Shown: one piece after another, positions 19,556 to 28,900 of the stretch
How positions within the stretch are numbered: position 1 is the stretch's first letter
Layout: every line of letters starts with the position of its first letter
Origin: Ferranicluibacter rubi
Lineage (GTDB): Bacteria > Pseudomonadota > Alphaproteobacteria > Rhizobiales > Rhizobiaceae
DNA length: 64,000 nucleotides
Assembly: GCF_011603255.1 (NCBI RefSeq)
Contig: NZ_JAANCM010000008.1
Span: 124,001 to 188,000, forward strand
Reading direction: 5' to 3'
The notes under the pieces: model-generated
Database searches by the model: none
What the model was told of the DNA's origin: nothing
The model's input: only the letters and a program-made list of their open reading frames with translations
Position numbers and translations under genes: made by a program

Positions 19556-20547
19556 GGCGTTGTTTCCCTGAGAGCGGGGAGAAGAGCGTCTGCGAGGAGG
19601 CTTGCGCTCTGGAAAGCCGCTTCGACGCGGCCGGCAATGCACCAGTCGCCGCAACTGGCAAGCTGTTGCTCCCGGTCGAGCAGGAACGGCTGGCCGGCAG
19701 GTCGCGCGACGTTCGCATAGCGCCAGCGCTTGATAACGGCGCTTTCCGCCTCGGTGTTTTCCAGCGGAATGTACCGTCGCACGGCCTTGAGCATCTGCTC
19801 CCGCAGGCTTTCGAGCGGCGTCTCGACATGCCGGGCGGACCATTCCGGGCCGGCATTCACGACAAGGCTTGGCACATTATCGCGGCCGGGCTTCGTGTCG
19901 TTGCGAGAGATCCAGTTGATGACCGGATCGTCAAGGCGTGCGGCTGGGAAAGGCGGTGCCGCACCGAGCTTCAAGGTGACCATCAAGGTGAAGCAGGCAT
20001 TCATGCGGGTCGTCTGCAGGGCCGCATGGTGAGCGAAGGCGGGCGGGAGCAGGGCTGCCGACTGCGGCGCGGGCGCAGTTGCGATGACCCAGTCGAAGGC
20101 GCCGTCCTCACCGGCTTCCGTCGTCACGGTCCAGTTTCCGGGCGTACCGGAGATGGAGCATATCTCGGCATTGAAGGTGATGTCGCAGTCTCTCGCCATC
20201 CATTTCGGCAGGGCATTCATCCCGGGCTTGCCGACATATCGTGCGTCGTTTGCTCGCTGCTCGTTTTGCAGTGCCGCCGGCAGGGAGACGATGTCCCGGT
20301 TCCAGCGCTCCACGGCGCCATCGGCCGCAGCCGCGTTTAGCATGTCACGGAAGCGCGGGTCGCGGACCGTGAAATACTGGGCGCCGTGGTCGAAGGATAT
20401 GTCCTCGATCCGGCGCGTCGCCATCCGGCCGCCGATGCCCTTGCTCTTCTCGAAGATGTGGACGGTGGCATGGCCGGCAAGGGCGCGGGCGAGCGTCAGT
20501 CCCGCCATTCCAGCACCGATAATCGCTACCCGTTTCGGATCGCTCAT
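19552..20547 (-). CDS. Renalase-like FAD-dependent oxidoreductase
   Basis: A 331-residue flavoprotein starting directly with a dinucleotide-binding motif (VAIIGAGMAGLTLARALAG, residues 7-25). The next conserved block is KSKGIGGRMATRR and DHGAQYFTVRD, characteristic of the renalase/NAD(P)-binding amine-oxidase-like group. Bacterial renalases oxidise mis-reduced dihydronicotinamide isomers back to NAD(P)+, a repair role; whether this protein does so is inference. The start at 20547 has GGGAG upstream and is preferred over a longer frame. It is coupled to the downstream DUF3429 gene. Confidence 0.85.
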   Translation of the reverse strand: MSDPKRVAIIGAGMAGLTLARALAGHATVHIFEKSKGIGGRMATRRIEDISFDHGAQYFTVRDPRFRDMLNAAAADGAVERWNRDIVSLPAALQNEQRANDARYVGKPGMNALPKWMARDCDITFNAEICSISGTPGNWTVTTEAGEDGAFDWVIATAPAPQSAALLPPAFAHHAALQTTRMNACFTLMVTLKLGAAPPFPAARLDDPVINWISRNDTKPGRDNVPSLVVNAGPEWSARHVETPLESLREQMLKAVRRYIPLENTEAESAVIKRWRYANVARPAGQPFLLDREQQLASCGDWCIAGRVEAAFQSASLLADALLPALRETTP

Positions 20548-20644
20548 GCGTCTCCCGCTCGTTCCTGCCACCGACATGCACAATTGCAGCGGCTGACCCA
20601 CGATCTAACGCCGCCGCGCGCAAGGGCAACGGCCTGACGACGGT

Positions 20645-20992
20645 TCATCGAAACAGGCGCTGCAGACGCGGACGCACCCGCAGGAAACCACGATAGGCGG
20701 TGTCGAAAAGCGGCGTTGCCGGCCCCCATCCGGCAAGGATGCCGAGCGGGCGCAACAAAGGAATGGCGCGCCACATCGCGGCGAAGGCGGCAGCGCCCGA
20801 GAGAAGCCGTCCCTTCTCTTCGGCGTGGAAGCGCGTGAGGATATCGCCCCTGTCGATCGGGCAGGAGGACGAGGGGTCGCAGGCATCGATGAACCGGATC
20901 GCACCACGTCTGTCGAGACGCCGCATCAGCGCGATTTCGCGCTGGCAAAGCGGGCAGCCGCTATCGAACCAGACGGTGACTTTCTCGACCAT
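20645..20992 (-). CDS. DCC-family thiol-disulfide oxidoreductase-like protein (DUF393)
   Basis: A 115-residue protein with the family-defining DxxCPLC motif near the N-terminus (VWFDSGCPLCQREIALM), a CxxC redox pair, and the conserved late segment WGPATPLFDTAYRGFLRVR. Such DUF393 proteins are thought to have thioredoxin-like folds but few have a proven role. The start at 20992 gives the standard length; a longer frame to 21133 lacks conserved content. It lies 97 bp upstream of the renalase-like gene on the same strand and may be cotranscribed. The T1SS operon diverges from it. Confidence 0.82.
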   Translation of the reverse strand: MVEKVTVWFDSGCPLCQREIALMRRLDRRGAIRFIDACDPSSSCPIDRGDILTRFHAEEKGRLLSGAAAFAAMWRAIPLLRPLGILAGWGPATPLFDTAYRGFLRVRPRLQRLFR

Positions 20993-21183
20993 GAATCGCA
21001 CTCCGAAAACCTTTGGCCATTGAGATAGCATGGGTGGGGCCGTTGTTGCAGCGATACGGGAGCGGACCTTTTTCGGTTCAACGGTCCATCCGCTCGACAC
21101 CACCTCGCCGTGTCGTGCCGTCAATGACTTCAACGAAAATTAACCATGACTGATTTAGGATCGTCGAAAGAGGGCTGCGTACC

Positions 21184-22875
21184 ATGTTGGCACCGTTACG
21201 GACATTGGCTGGGATAACGGCGACCCATATGCGCGGCATATTCGTCTATTCCATCATCGCAAACCTTCTGGTCATCGCGCCCTCCATCCACATGCTTCAG
21301 GTCTATGATCGCGTGCTCGGCTCGCGGTCGATCGGGACGCTGGTCTACCTCACCTTGATCGTTCTCGTTGCGCTGGTGGTATGGGGGTTGGCCGATGCGG
21401 TGCGCGGCCATCTCGCTGTGCGTGCTGCAGCGAAATATACGGTGACGGTGGCGCCGAAGCTTTTCGCGCGGCTGGCGGCAGACCAGAAGGCCGGGCCGAA
21501 AGCCGGCAAGATGCTGCGGGATTTCTCCTCCGCCCGTGCCTTCATCGGCGGACGTACCTTCGCCTCCCTGTTCGACGTGCCGTTCATTCCGCTCTACGTG
21601 CTGATCATGACGGTGCTGCACTGGAGCCTCGGGCTCCTGACCGTCGTCGGCATCCTTGTGCTTGCCGCCCTTTCCTGGCTCAACATGGCTGCGACCGAAA
21701 AGGAGCGGGAGCGCAGCCGGCAAGCGGAGAACGATGCGATCAGCTTTGCCCAGAGCGCTTTCAATCGCATCGAGGACCTGCGCGCGCATGGCATGCTCTC
21801 GACCTTCCTCACGATCTGGGGACGCAAAACGGCGCTCGGCCTGAAGGAGAGCGAGGCAGCGGGTGCGACATCCGCGCGCTACCAAGCCATCAGCAAGGCT
21901 TTTCGCCAGATGCTGCAGGTGCTGATGATGGGCTGGGGCGCGTTCCTCGTGCTCAGCAATGAAATGTCGGCGGGCATGATCTTCATGTCATCGATGATCT
22001 CCGGCAAGGCCTTTGCGCCGATCGATCAGGTCATCGGCGGCTGGGAGCAGATCTCGCGCGGCGCGGCCTCCATCCGCGATATCGAGGAGATGATCGGCCC
22101 CGACAAGTCGATCCAGGCGCGCATGACGCTGCCCGCGCCGGAAGGCCGGCTCGCGCTTCACGGCGTGTCCTTCGCGCCCGATCCGAACAAGCCCGACCGG
22201 TACCTGCTCAAGGACGTCAACCTGCAGGTCATGCCGGGCGAAGTCGTGCTGATCACCGGTGCGACCGGTGCGGGCAAATCGACGCTGATCCAGATCATGG
22301 TCGGTGCCATCGCTCCCACGGGTGGTGCTGTCTCCGTCGACGATATCGCGCAGGACATCTGGCCGTCGGCCCAATGGGGCCGCACGATCGGCTATGTCTC
22401 GCAGGATATCGAGTTCTTTCCCGGCACGATCGCAGCCAATATCGCCCGTTTCGATCCGGATGCGACCGAGGACAAGATCATCGCCGCTGCCAAGGGCGCG
22501 AGCGTTCATGAATTGATCGTCGGGCTGCCCGAGGGCTACCGGACGATGGTCGGTAACCGATCGTTCCTTTTGTCCACTGGGCAGAAGCAGCGGATTGCGC
22601 TGGCGCGCGCGCTCTATGGCGATCCGAAGATTCTCGTGCTGGACGAGCCCAATGCCAGCCTCGACCAGAAGGGCGAACGCGCGCTTCTGGTGGCGGTCGC
22701 CGAGGCACGCCACCGCAAGGCGGCCGTCGTCATCGCGGCGCATCGCACCTCCATCCTCCGGGTGGTCGATCGCGCATTCACGATCGCGGACGGCACGCTC
22801 CAGCCGCTGACCCTCGTCGCCGAGCAGCCTGCCGCGCAGGCCGCACCGCGACATGACCAGACACAGGTGGCTTGA
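21184..22875 (+). CDS. Type I secretion ABC exporter (PrtD/LapB-like)
   Basis: A 563-residue half-transporter. A membrane domain (about residues 20-290, with helices at 20-45, 55-75 and 130-165) precedes the nucleotide-binding domain: Walker A GATGAGKST at 359-367, signature LSTGQKQR at 463-470 and Walker B ILVLDEPNAS starting near 483. It lacks an N-terminal C39 peptidase or C39-like domain, as in PrtD-type exporters for RTX proteins. It would form the inner-membrane motor that moves an unfolded substrate out in one step. It is first of three collinear genes with the adaptor and TolC genes; the converging giant gene is the obvious substrate. The second glycine of the LSGGQ motif is Thr, a mild deviation. 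Confidence 0.93.
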   Translation: MLAPLRTLAGITATHMRGIFVYSIIANLLVIAPSIHMLQVYDRVLGSRSIGTLVYLTLIVLVALVVWGLADAVRGHLAVRAAAKYTVTVAPKLFARLAADQKAGPKAGKMLRDFSSARAFIGGRTFASLFDVPFIPLYVLIMTVLHWSLGLLTVVGILVLAALSWLNMAATEKERERSRQAENDAISFAQSAFNRIEDLRAHGMLSTFLTIWGRKTALGLKESEAAGATSARYQAISKAFRQMLQVLMMGWGAFLVLSNEMSAGMIFMSSMISGKAFAPIDQVIGGWEQISRGAASIRDIEEMIGPDKSIQARMTLPAPEGRLALHGVSFAPDPNKPDRYLLKDVNLQVMPGEVVLITGATGAGKSTLIQIMVGAIAPTGGAVSVDDIAQDIWPSAQWGRTIGYVSQDIEFFPGTIAANIARFDPDATEDKIIAAAKGASVHELIVGLPEGYRTMVGNRSFLLSTGQKQRIALARALYGDPKILVLDEPNASLDQKGERALLVAVAEARHRKAAVVIAAHRTSILRVVDRAFTIADGTLQPLTLVAEQPAAQAAPRHDQTQVA

Positions 22876-22881
22876 CGCAGG

Positions 22882-24390
22882 ATGACAAACAGCCGCCCGG
22901 TGAACATGCCTCCCGCCAGTGGCGGCAACAGCCCCGTCCCGGGACCATCCGACGATGGGCTGTGGTCGGAGATGTTCCGCCCCGAGACACCCGTAGCCAT
23001 CGCTGCCGCGAAGGTGCCCGACGACATGCAGGGCAGCTGGGCGGATGGCGTGAAGACCGAGACGCGCGACATTCTCTCTCTGTCGAGCCGTGGCCTGCTT
23101 GCCGGCGCCGCTGTCTTCGTTTTCTGGTCGCTGCTCTTCCCGATCGGCTCTGCCGTCGTTGCCGAAGGCGTGCTCGTCTCCAACGGTCGCAACAAGGTGC
23201 TGCAGCACCGCACCGGCGGCGTGGTCACCGATATCGCGGCCCGTGACGGCGAGGTGGTGCAGGCTGGTGCGTCCGTGCTGCGGCTCGATCCGGTCAACGA
23301 TCAGGCGGATCTCATCCGCTTTAAAGCTCGTTTCGCCATCCTCGATGCCATGCGGCGCAGGCTGGAGGCGGAGAATGCCGTCGCGGCGAATGCAGGTCGG
23401 ATGCCAACGGAAGATTTCGGCCTGATGGACATGCGCCGGGGCTTCGACACGATGCCGGCGTCGATCGATGATCTTCAAACCGGGGCGACGGGCGAGGCCG
23501 ACCCGCTTCTCGCCGAACAGCAGCGCCAGTTCGAGCGCGGTCGCGGTGCGGCGGATGCGGAGATCGACGCGATGCTGGCGCGCAAGGATGCGCTCAACCG
23601 TCGCCGTGAGGGCATTAAGGAGCGCCTTGGCGTCATGGAAGCGCAGGTTGCTTCCCTTAAACGTCAGACAGGCGCGCTGCAACCGGCCGTCGACAGGGGC
23701 CACATCGCCCGCAAGGTGCTCTGGGACACGGAAGACCAGTTGCTGGCGCGAACCTCGGAACTGGCCAACCTGAAAGCCGAGAACGATGCGCTCGCCGACG
23801 ATGCCGGCGAGATCGACTCGCGCATCCGGCAGGCGAAGCTGACCGACCAGCGCGAGACCTCCATGAAGCTGACGGAGGTTCTGGCGGAGATGCGGCAGAT
23901 TTCCGGGCAGATGCAGGCCGCGGAGGCGGCGGTTCGCTCGGCGGACCTGCGCGCGCCTGTCACCGGTACGGTGGTCCATTCCAAGCATACCACGATCGGT
24001 GCCGTCATCGCTCCCGGCGAGGTGCTGGCCGAAATCGTGCCCATCGGCAGCGACTTCGCCGTCAAGGCGCGCATCGCACCGCACGACATCACGCATGTGC
24101 GCACCGGACAGACCGCCCGCGTCAAGATCGCGGCGCTGAACGCCCGGATCTTCGACGATATCGATGCCCTCGTGACGCGCGTTGCGGCGGATACGACGGC
24201 GGATGAAAAGACCGGACAGTATTATTTCGAGGTCGATCTGCTCTTGAAGCAGGCCGCACCCGCTGAACAGGCGCTGCTCGGTCCCGGCATGACGGCGCAG
24301 GTCTATATCGAGGGCGAGAGCCGGACCTTTGCCGACTACGTGATGGTGCCGTTTACCGACAGTCTCTCCCGCAGCTTCCGGGAGCCTTGA
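22882..24390 (+). CDS. Type I secretion membrane-fusion protein (HlyD family)
   Basis: A 502-residue periplasmic adaptor. A cytoplasmic N-terminus of about 70 residues precedes one membrane helix (LLAGAAVFVFWSLLFPIGSA), followed by the lipoyl half-motif (VLQHRTGGVVTDIAARDGEV), a long coiled-coil hairpin (about 150-330), the second lipoyl half (LRAPVTGTVVHSKHTTIGAV) and the C-terminal beta-barrel. It links the ABC exporter to the TolC-like channel. Only 6 bp separate it from the exporter gene and 2 bp from the next gene, so the three are one operon. Confidence 0.93.
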   Translation: MTNSRPVNMPPASGGNSPVPGPSDDGLWSEMFRPETPVAIAAAKVPDDMQGSWADGVKTETRDILSLSSRGLLAGAAVFVFWSLLFPIGSAVVAEGVLVSNGRNKVLQHRTGGVVTDIAARDGEVVQAGASVLRLDPVNDQADLIRFKARFAILDAMRRRLEAENAVAANAGRMPTEDFGLMDMRRGFDTMPASIDDLQTGATGEADPLLAEQQRQFERGRGAADAEIDAMLARKDALNRRREGIKERLGVMEAQVASLKRQTGALQPAVDRGHIARKVLWDTEDQLLARTSELANLKAENDALADDAGEIDSRIRQAKLTDQRETSMKLTEVLAEMRQISGQMQAAEAAVRSADLRAPVTGTVVHSKHTTIGAVIAPGEVLAEIVPIGSDFAVKARIAPHDITHVRTGQTARVKIAALNARIFDDIDALVTRVAADTTADEKTGQYYFEVDLLLKQAAPAEQALLGPGMTAQVYIEGESRTFADYVMVPFTDSLSRSFREP

Positions 24391-24392
24391 TC

Positions 24393-25940
24393 ATGACGCG
24401 TTCGTGGCTCGCTTTCGCCTGTACCTGCCTCATGGCAGGCACCAGCCTTGCCGACGATCTTCGTCCGGCCGAAAAGGGCTTGCGGCTGATGACGATCGAC
24501 CCGCTTCAGACGGGGGGCACCCCGTCCGGCCTCGATCTGCGCCTGACGATGATGGACCAGATGGGCTCCGCCTTCCTGCCCATTCGCCGTCCTCAGGCGG
24601 CACAAGATATCGCGAACGAGCCGTCCCTGCTGCTGCGCGAGGGGATCGGCAGCGTGTCTGCGGATCTCATGGATGCCGTCTCCGTGGCGATCGAGGAAAG
24701 CGATCTCGTCCGCAGCCTTTCGGCCGAAAAGCGGGCCGCGCAGGCCGGGGTCAGCCGCGCCAGTGCCGCGTTCCTTCCGACCGTCTCCGGCAATGCCTGG
24801 GTCGGCGGGGACCGCGACTCGTCCTTGTCCCTGAACGATCCCGGCATGAATGCCGGCATCTCCATCGCCCTACCGCTGCTGGATGGCGGGCAACGTCTCT
24901 ATACGAAGCGAAGTGCTGAGAGCAGGGCGCTGGCTGCGGCTGCCGAACTGCGCAGCGTCACGGAAAGCGTGGCACTCGAAACCATCAATGCCGCAATCGA
25001 CCTGAACCTCGCGACCCGGCAGGCCAAGGTGCTGGAAGACAATCTGCGCGATCTCGGCACCTTGCGGAAGGCCGTGCGCGGTCGCGTCGATGCGGGGCGG
25101 GCGAGCGAAGCCGATGTTGCGGAACTGGAAGCGGAGCTGAGCGACGTCGCCCGCACGCTGGTCATCGCCAGCAGTTCGGCGGTGAAGTCCCGCGCCATCC
25201 TGTCCTCCCAGCTACGGCAGGCCGCACCCGGCGGCTTCAAGCTTCCCAACCTCGAAGCCGTGCCGCGGCGGGGTCTCGATGTGCTTGTCGATCTGACCCA
25301 TTCGCGCAATTCAGGCCTTGAGGCCAACTGGCACCGTTTCGATGCCGCGGAAAACGGGCGCAAGGTGGCCAAGGGCCGCTACTTCCCGCGTCTCGACCTG
25401 AAGACGGACTACAGGACCTCCAGGACCACGCGCACCAGCCGCAATACGGACGGGTGGAGCGTCGGGCTGCAACTGACCGTGCCTTTGGTCGATCTCACAA
25501 CCACGGCCGATGTGCGCGAGGCCGACGAACTCGCCAACGCGGCCATGCACCGGGCGCTTTCGGAAGACCGGAAGGCCGAGACGCAGCTGCGCGTCGACTG
25601 GATCGAGGTGCAGTCGGCGACCAAACAGGCGGACCTTTCGCGGCGCAAGATCGCGGCGCTGCGCGTATCCTATGCGGCCAAGGTGGACCAGTACCATGCC
25701 GGCCTCATTCCCATAGACGACGTTCTCCTCACCCGTCGCCAGCTGACGATGGCAACCAGCGAGGAGCTGGAGACCGTCGTCACCCGCTTTGCCGCCATCA
25801 CGCGCCTCGCCGCGACGTCGGGCCTTCTCGCCGAGATCGTCGGCACGGGGGAAAATACGGGCCACCGCAGGCGCGACACCGGGAGCCCCGACACGGGCGA
25901 ACCGCGTCCGTCGCTACCGGGCGTCGTCGTCGCCCGGTAG
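24393..25940 (+). CDS. TolC-family outer-membrane efflux protein
   Basis: A 515-residue protein with a Sec signal peptide (MTRSWLAFACTCLMAGTSLA, cleavage before DDL). It shows the TolC pattern of two long helical repeats rich in Ala, Leu and Glu (for example SRASAAFLPTVSGNAWVGG and NTDGWSVGLQLTVPLVDLTT). It should form the outer-membrane channel and periplasmic tunnel of the type I machine. The start at 24393 is an ATG next to the stop of the adaptor gene. A dedicated TolC in the operon implies that the exporter does not rely on a shared housekeeping channel. The C-terminus is Arg/Gly/Pro rich and probably disordered. Confidence 0.88.
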   Translation: MTRSWLAFACTCLMAGTSLADDLRPAEKGLRLMTIDPLQTGGTPSGLDLRLTMMDQMGSAFLPIRRPQAAQDIANEPSLLLREGIGSVSADLMDAVSVAIEESDLVRSLSAEKRAAQAGVSRASAAFLPTVSGNAWVGGDRDSSLSLNDPGMNAGISIALPLLDGGQRLYTKRSAESRALAAAAELRSVTESVALETINAAIDLNLATRQAKVLEDNLRDLGTLRKAVRGRVDAGRASEADVAELEAELSDVARTLVIASSSAVKSRAILSSQLRQAAPGGFKLPNLEAVPRRGLDVLVDLTHSRNSGLEANWHRFDAAENGRKVAKGRYFPRLDLKTDYRTSRTTRTSRNTDGWSVGLQLTVPLVDLTTTADVREADELANAAMHRALSEDRKAETQLRVDWIEVQSATKQADLSRRKIAALRVSYAAKVDQYHAGLIPIDDVLLTRRQLTMATSEELETVVTRFAAITRLAATSGLLAEIVGTGENTGHRRRDTGSPDTGEPRPSLPGVVVAR

Positions 25941-25955
25941 GGTTCCCTCAGCCGA

Positions 25956-28900
25956 TCAGTTCGTCAGGTGGTCGATCGCCGTCGGCTGTGCGGCGTCGTG
26001 GAACCAGACGGCTTCGACATTGTGCAGGACGTCATGGCCGTCGTGGGCGCTGGTCATGAGAATGCTGCCATCCGCTTCCTTGACGAAGCTGTAGTCGGCG
26101 GCATTGCCTGAGAGACGAAGCACGTCGTAGCCCTGTCCGCCATCGACCGTGTCGTTGCCGCCGCGTGGCTCAAGGATATTGTCGCCAGCATTGCCGAGGA
26201 TGAAGTCGTCTCCGTCGGTTCCGTAGAATGTGGCGGTGTCGAGCGTGACGGCTTTCGCCATGCCTGTCGCCATGGCAGAGGCGGCGACGCCCTGGATATG
26301 CCCGTCTCCTGCCGTCGCAACGATCACGGCCACGGCCTCGATGGTGGCCTTCGCCGTCTCGAAGGTCGTGTAGGTCACGCCATGCCATGTGACGGCGCGG
26401 CCGAGCGTGTTCCAGCTTCCATCGTCGAGCATCTGCCAGCCCGCGGCCTTGGCAACGGCTGCGAAGGCGGTCTTCTCGGCAGTGTTGGCAAGGACCAGCT
26501 CGAGGCTGTCGGTGCCGGCGCCACCGGCGATGGTGCCTGTGCTGTCGCGGTCCGTGCTGCCGATCCGCAGCTTGTCGTTGCCGGCGCCGAGATTGACGGC
26601 GCCGTCAATCTGCCAGTTCCGGCCGATCTCGACTGTCTCCGACCCCGAACCCGCGCCGATGAAGGCGCCCTTGAGCGTGAGGTCGTCGCCGATCCTGACC
26701 GTCGTGGTGTTGTTGGCACCCTGAAGTGACATGGCACCGTCGATGGTGACGTTGTTTCCAAGCGTCACGGTCTTGGTGGCATTGTTGCCGTTGGCATAGA
26801 GAACGCCGCCGATCGATGATCCGCTGCCGATCCGGACGTCGATTTCCATCGCGTCGGCCGCCGTGCCGCTCCCGTCGATCACCATGGCATAGTCGGTGGT
26901 GACCTTCTCTCCCAGCGTCAACGTCTGCGATGCCTTGGCGCCGCCGCCGTTCATCAGAACGTAGCTGATCTTCGAGCCATCGCCGACGGTCACCGCATTG
27001 GCAGCGCCCGCGTTGCTCATCAGGATATCGCCGCCGTTAAGGTTGGCGTTCTTGCCGAGCGTTAAGTTGGACGCGCCCGAGCTGCCGTCGAAGTTGAGAG
27101 TGCCGGCCTTCAGGGTAAAATTGTCGCCAGCCGTCAGGCTGTTGGCGCCGCCTGCGAAATAGGTGCCGTTCTGCAGGGTGACGTCCGAGCCCAGGATGAA
27201 GGCGTCGGCGCCGGCCGTTGCCTGCAGACTGTCGATCGCCGTCTTCACGGGGACCGACGACGTGCCGGCCACGATCGTCGTCTTCACGGCTTCGAAGCTC
27301 GTATAGCTGTTGCCCTGCCAGCTCAGCGCACGGCCCTGCGGATCCCAGCTGCCGTCCGCCTTGCGCACCCAGTTTGCCGCCGATGCCGCGCTTTCGAACG
27401 AGACGCGCAGGTCGGCCGTCATGACGATGTCGAGGCTGTCCGTGCCGGCACCGCCGGAGATGGTGCCGGCGCTGTCGCGGGTCGTCGTGCCGATCCGCAG
27501 CGTGTCGTTGCCGGCACCCAGATCGACCTGGCCGTCGATCTGCCAGTTCCGGCCGATCTCGACCGTCTCGGTGCCCGAGCCCGCGCCGTTGAAGGCGCCC
27601 TTCAGGGTCAGGTCGTCGCCGATCTTCACTGTCGTCGTGTTGTTGGTGCCCTGCAGGGACAGCGCGCCATCGATCATGACGGCGTCGCCGAGCGTTACCC
27701 GCTTCGCCGCATTGTTGCCGTTCGCGGTGAAAGCGCCGCCGACCGACGAGCCGTTGCCGATCGTGACCCCGAGTTCCATCGCGTCCGCGGCGGTGCCGCT
27801 CCCGTTCATGACGATGGCGTAGTCTGTCGCCACCTTCTGCCCGAGCGTCAGCATCTGCGACGCATTGGCGCCGCCGCCGTTCATCAGCACGTAGCTGATC
27901 TTGGACCCGTCACCCACGGTAACCGTATTGGTGGCGCCGGCATTGCTCATCAGGATATCGCCACCATTCAGGTTGGCGTTCTTTCCGAGCGTCAGGCTCG
28001 CCGGTCCGGTGCTGGCATCGAAGTTGAGCGTGCCGGCCTTGAGCACGAAGTTGTCGCCGGCCGTGAGGCTGTTGGCGCCGGCGCCGAAGCCGCCGCCTTG
28101 GGTAAGGGTGGTGTCGTCGCCGAAAACAATGGCGTCGGCGCCGGCCCCGACCTTGAGAGCGGAGACGATCGTCGGCCCGGCTTGCGCGTCGGCGGCACCG
28201 GTGATCGTGACGACCGCGGTCTGAGTCGTCCGGCCGCCATGCCCGTCATCAACCATGATGTCGTAGGACTGGGTGAGAACCTCTCCCGCCTTGAGCGTGT
28301 CGAGCGTGCTATCCTCGGCGGCAAACGTCCAGCCGACCTTGCCATTCTCGCCCTGGGTGAGGGTGAAGGCGCCGAGGTAGCCGGTGCCCTTTGCCGCGAA
28401 GGTCGCGGTGTGGCTGTCGCTAAGGTCGGCGTCCGAATAGCGGATCGAACCCGTCGTCGTCAGGGTGGTCCTGTTCTCGCCGGCCGAGCCGTCTACCAGT
28501 TCTGTGATCCCGCCTGAAAGCACGGAAGCGCTTGTGAGAATGACCGGCGCATCGTTGGTGCCAGTGATCGTGACGCTGACCGGCTGTGTGACCCTGCCGC
28601 CACGGCCGTCGTCGACGGTGACGTCGTAGACCTGAACGCGCGTTTCACCGGCGGCAAGGAAATCGACAGCGGTCGAGGGAACGGAGAAGGTCCAGCCCAA
28701 CTGATAGCCGGATGCGGTGCCCAGAACGAGCCCGCCGAGATAGTCCGCGCCGCGGGCTGTCGCCGTGACGGCCGGCACGCTGCCGGCCGCGTCCGCATCC
28801 GAAAAGATGAGGGAGCCGCTGGCGTTGAGAACGGTTGCCTCCTGTCCCGTCGGCTCCGCAATGGTTCCGGCGAGCGTCGATTCCGCGACATGGATGACCG

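Noticed and set aside
21988-24096. A 702-codon open frame on the minus strand across the T1SS exporter and adaptor
   Set aside because: It mirrors the codon pattern of the plus-strand genes, which carry intact Walker and lipoyl motifs; no independent domain or ribosome-binding site.
26331-28169. CRISPR-like or DNA-repeat array
   Set aside because: The repeats are long, diverged at the DNA level, and lie in frame in one protein; they are duplicated protein modules.
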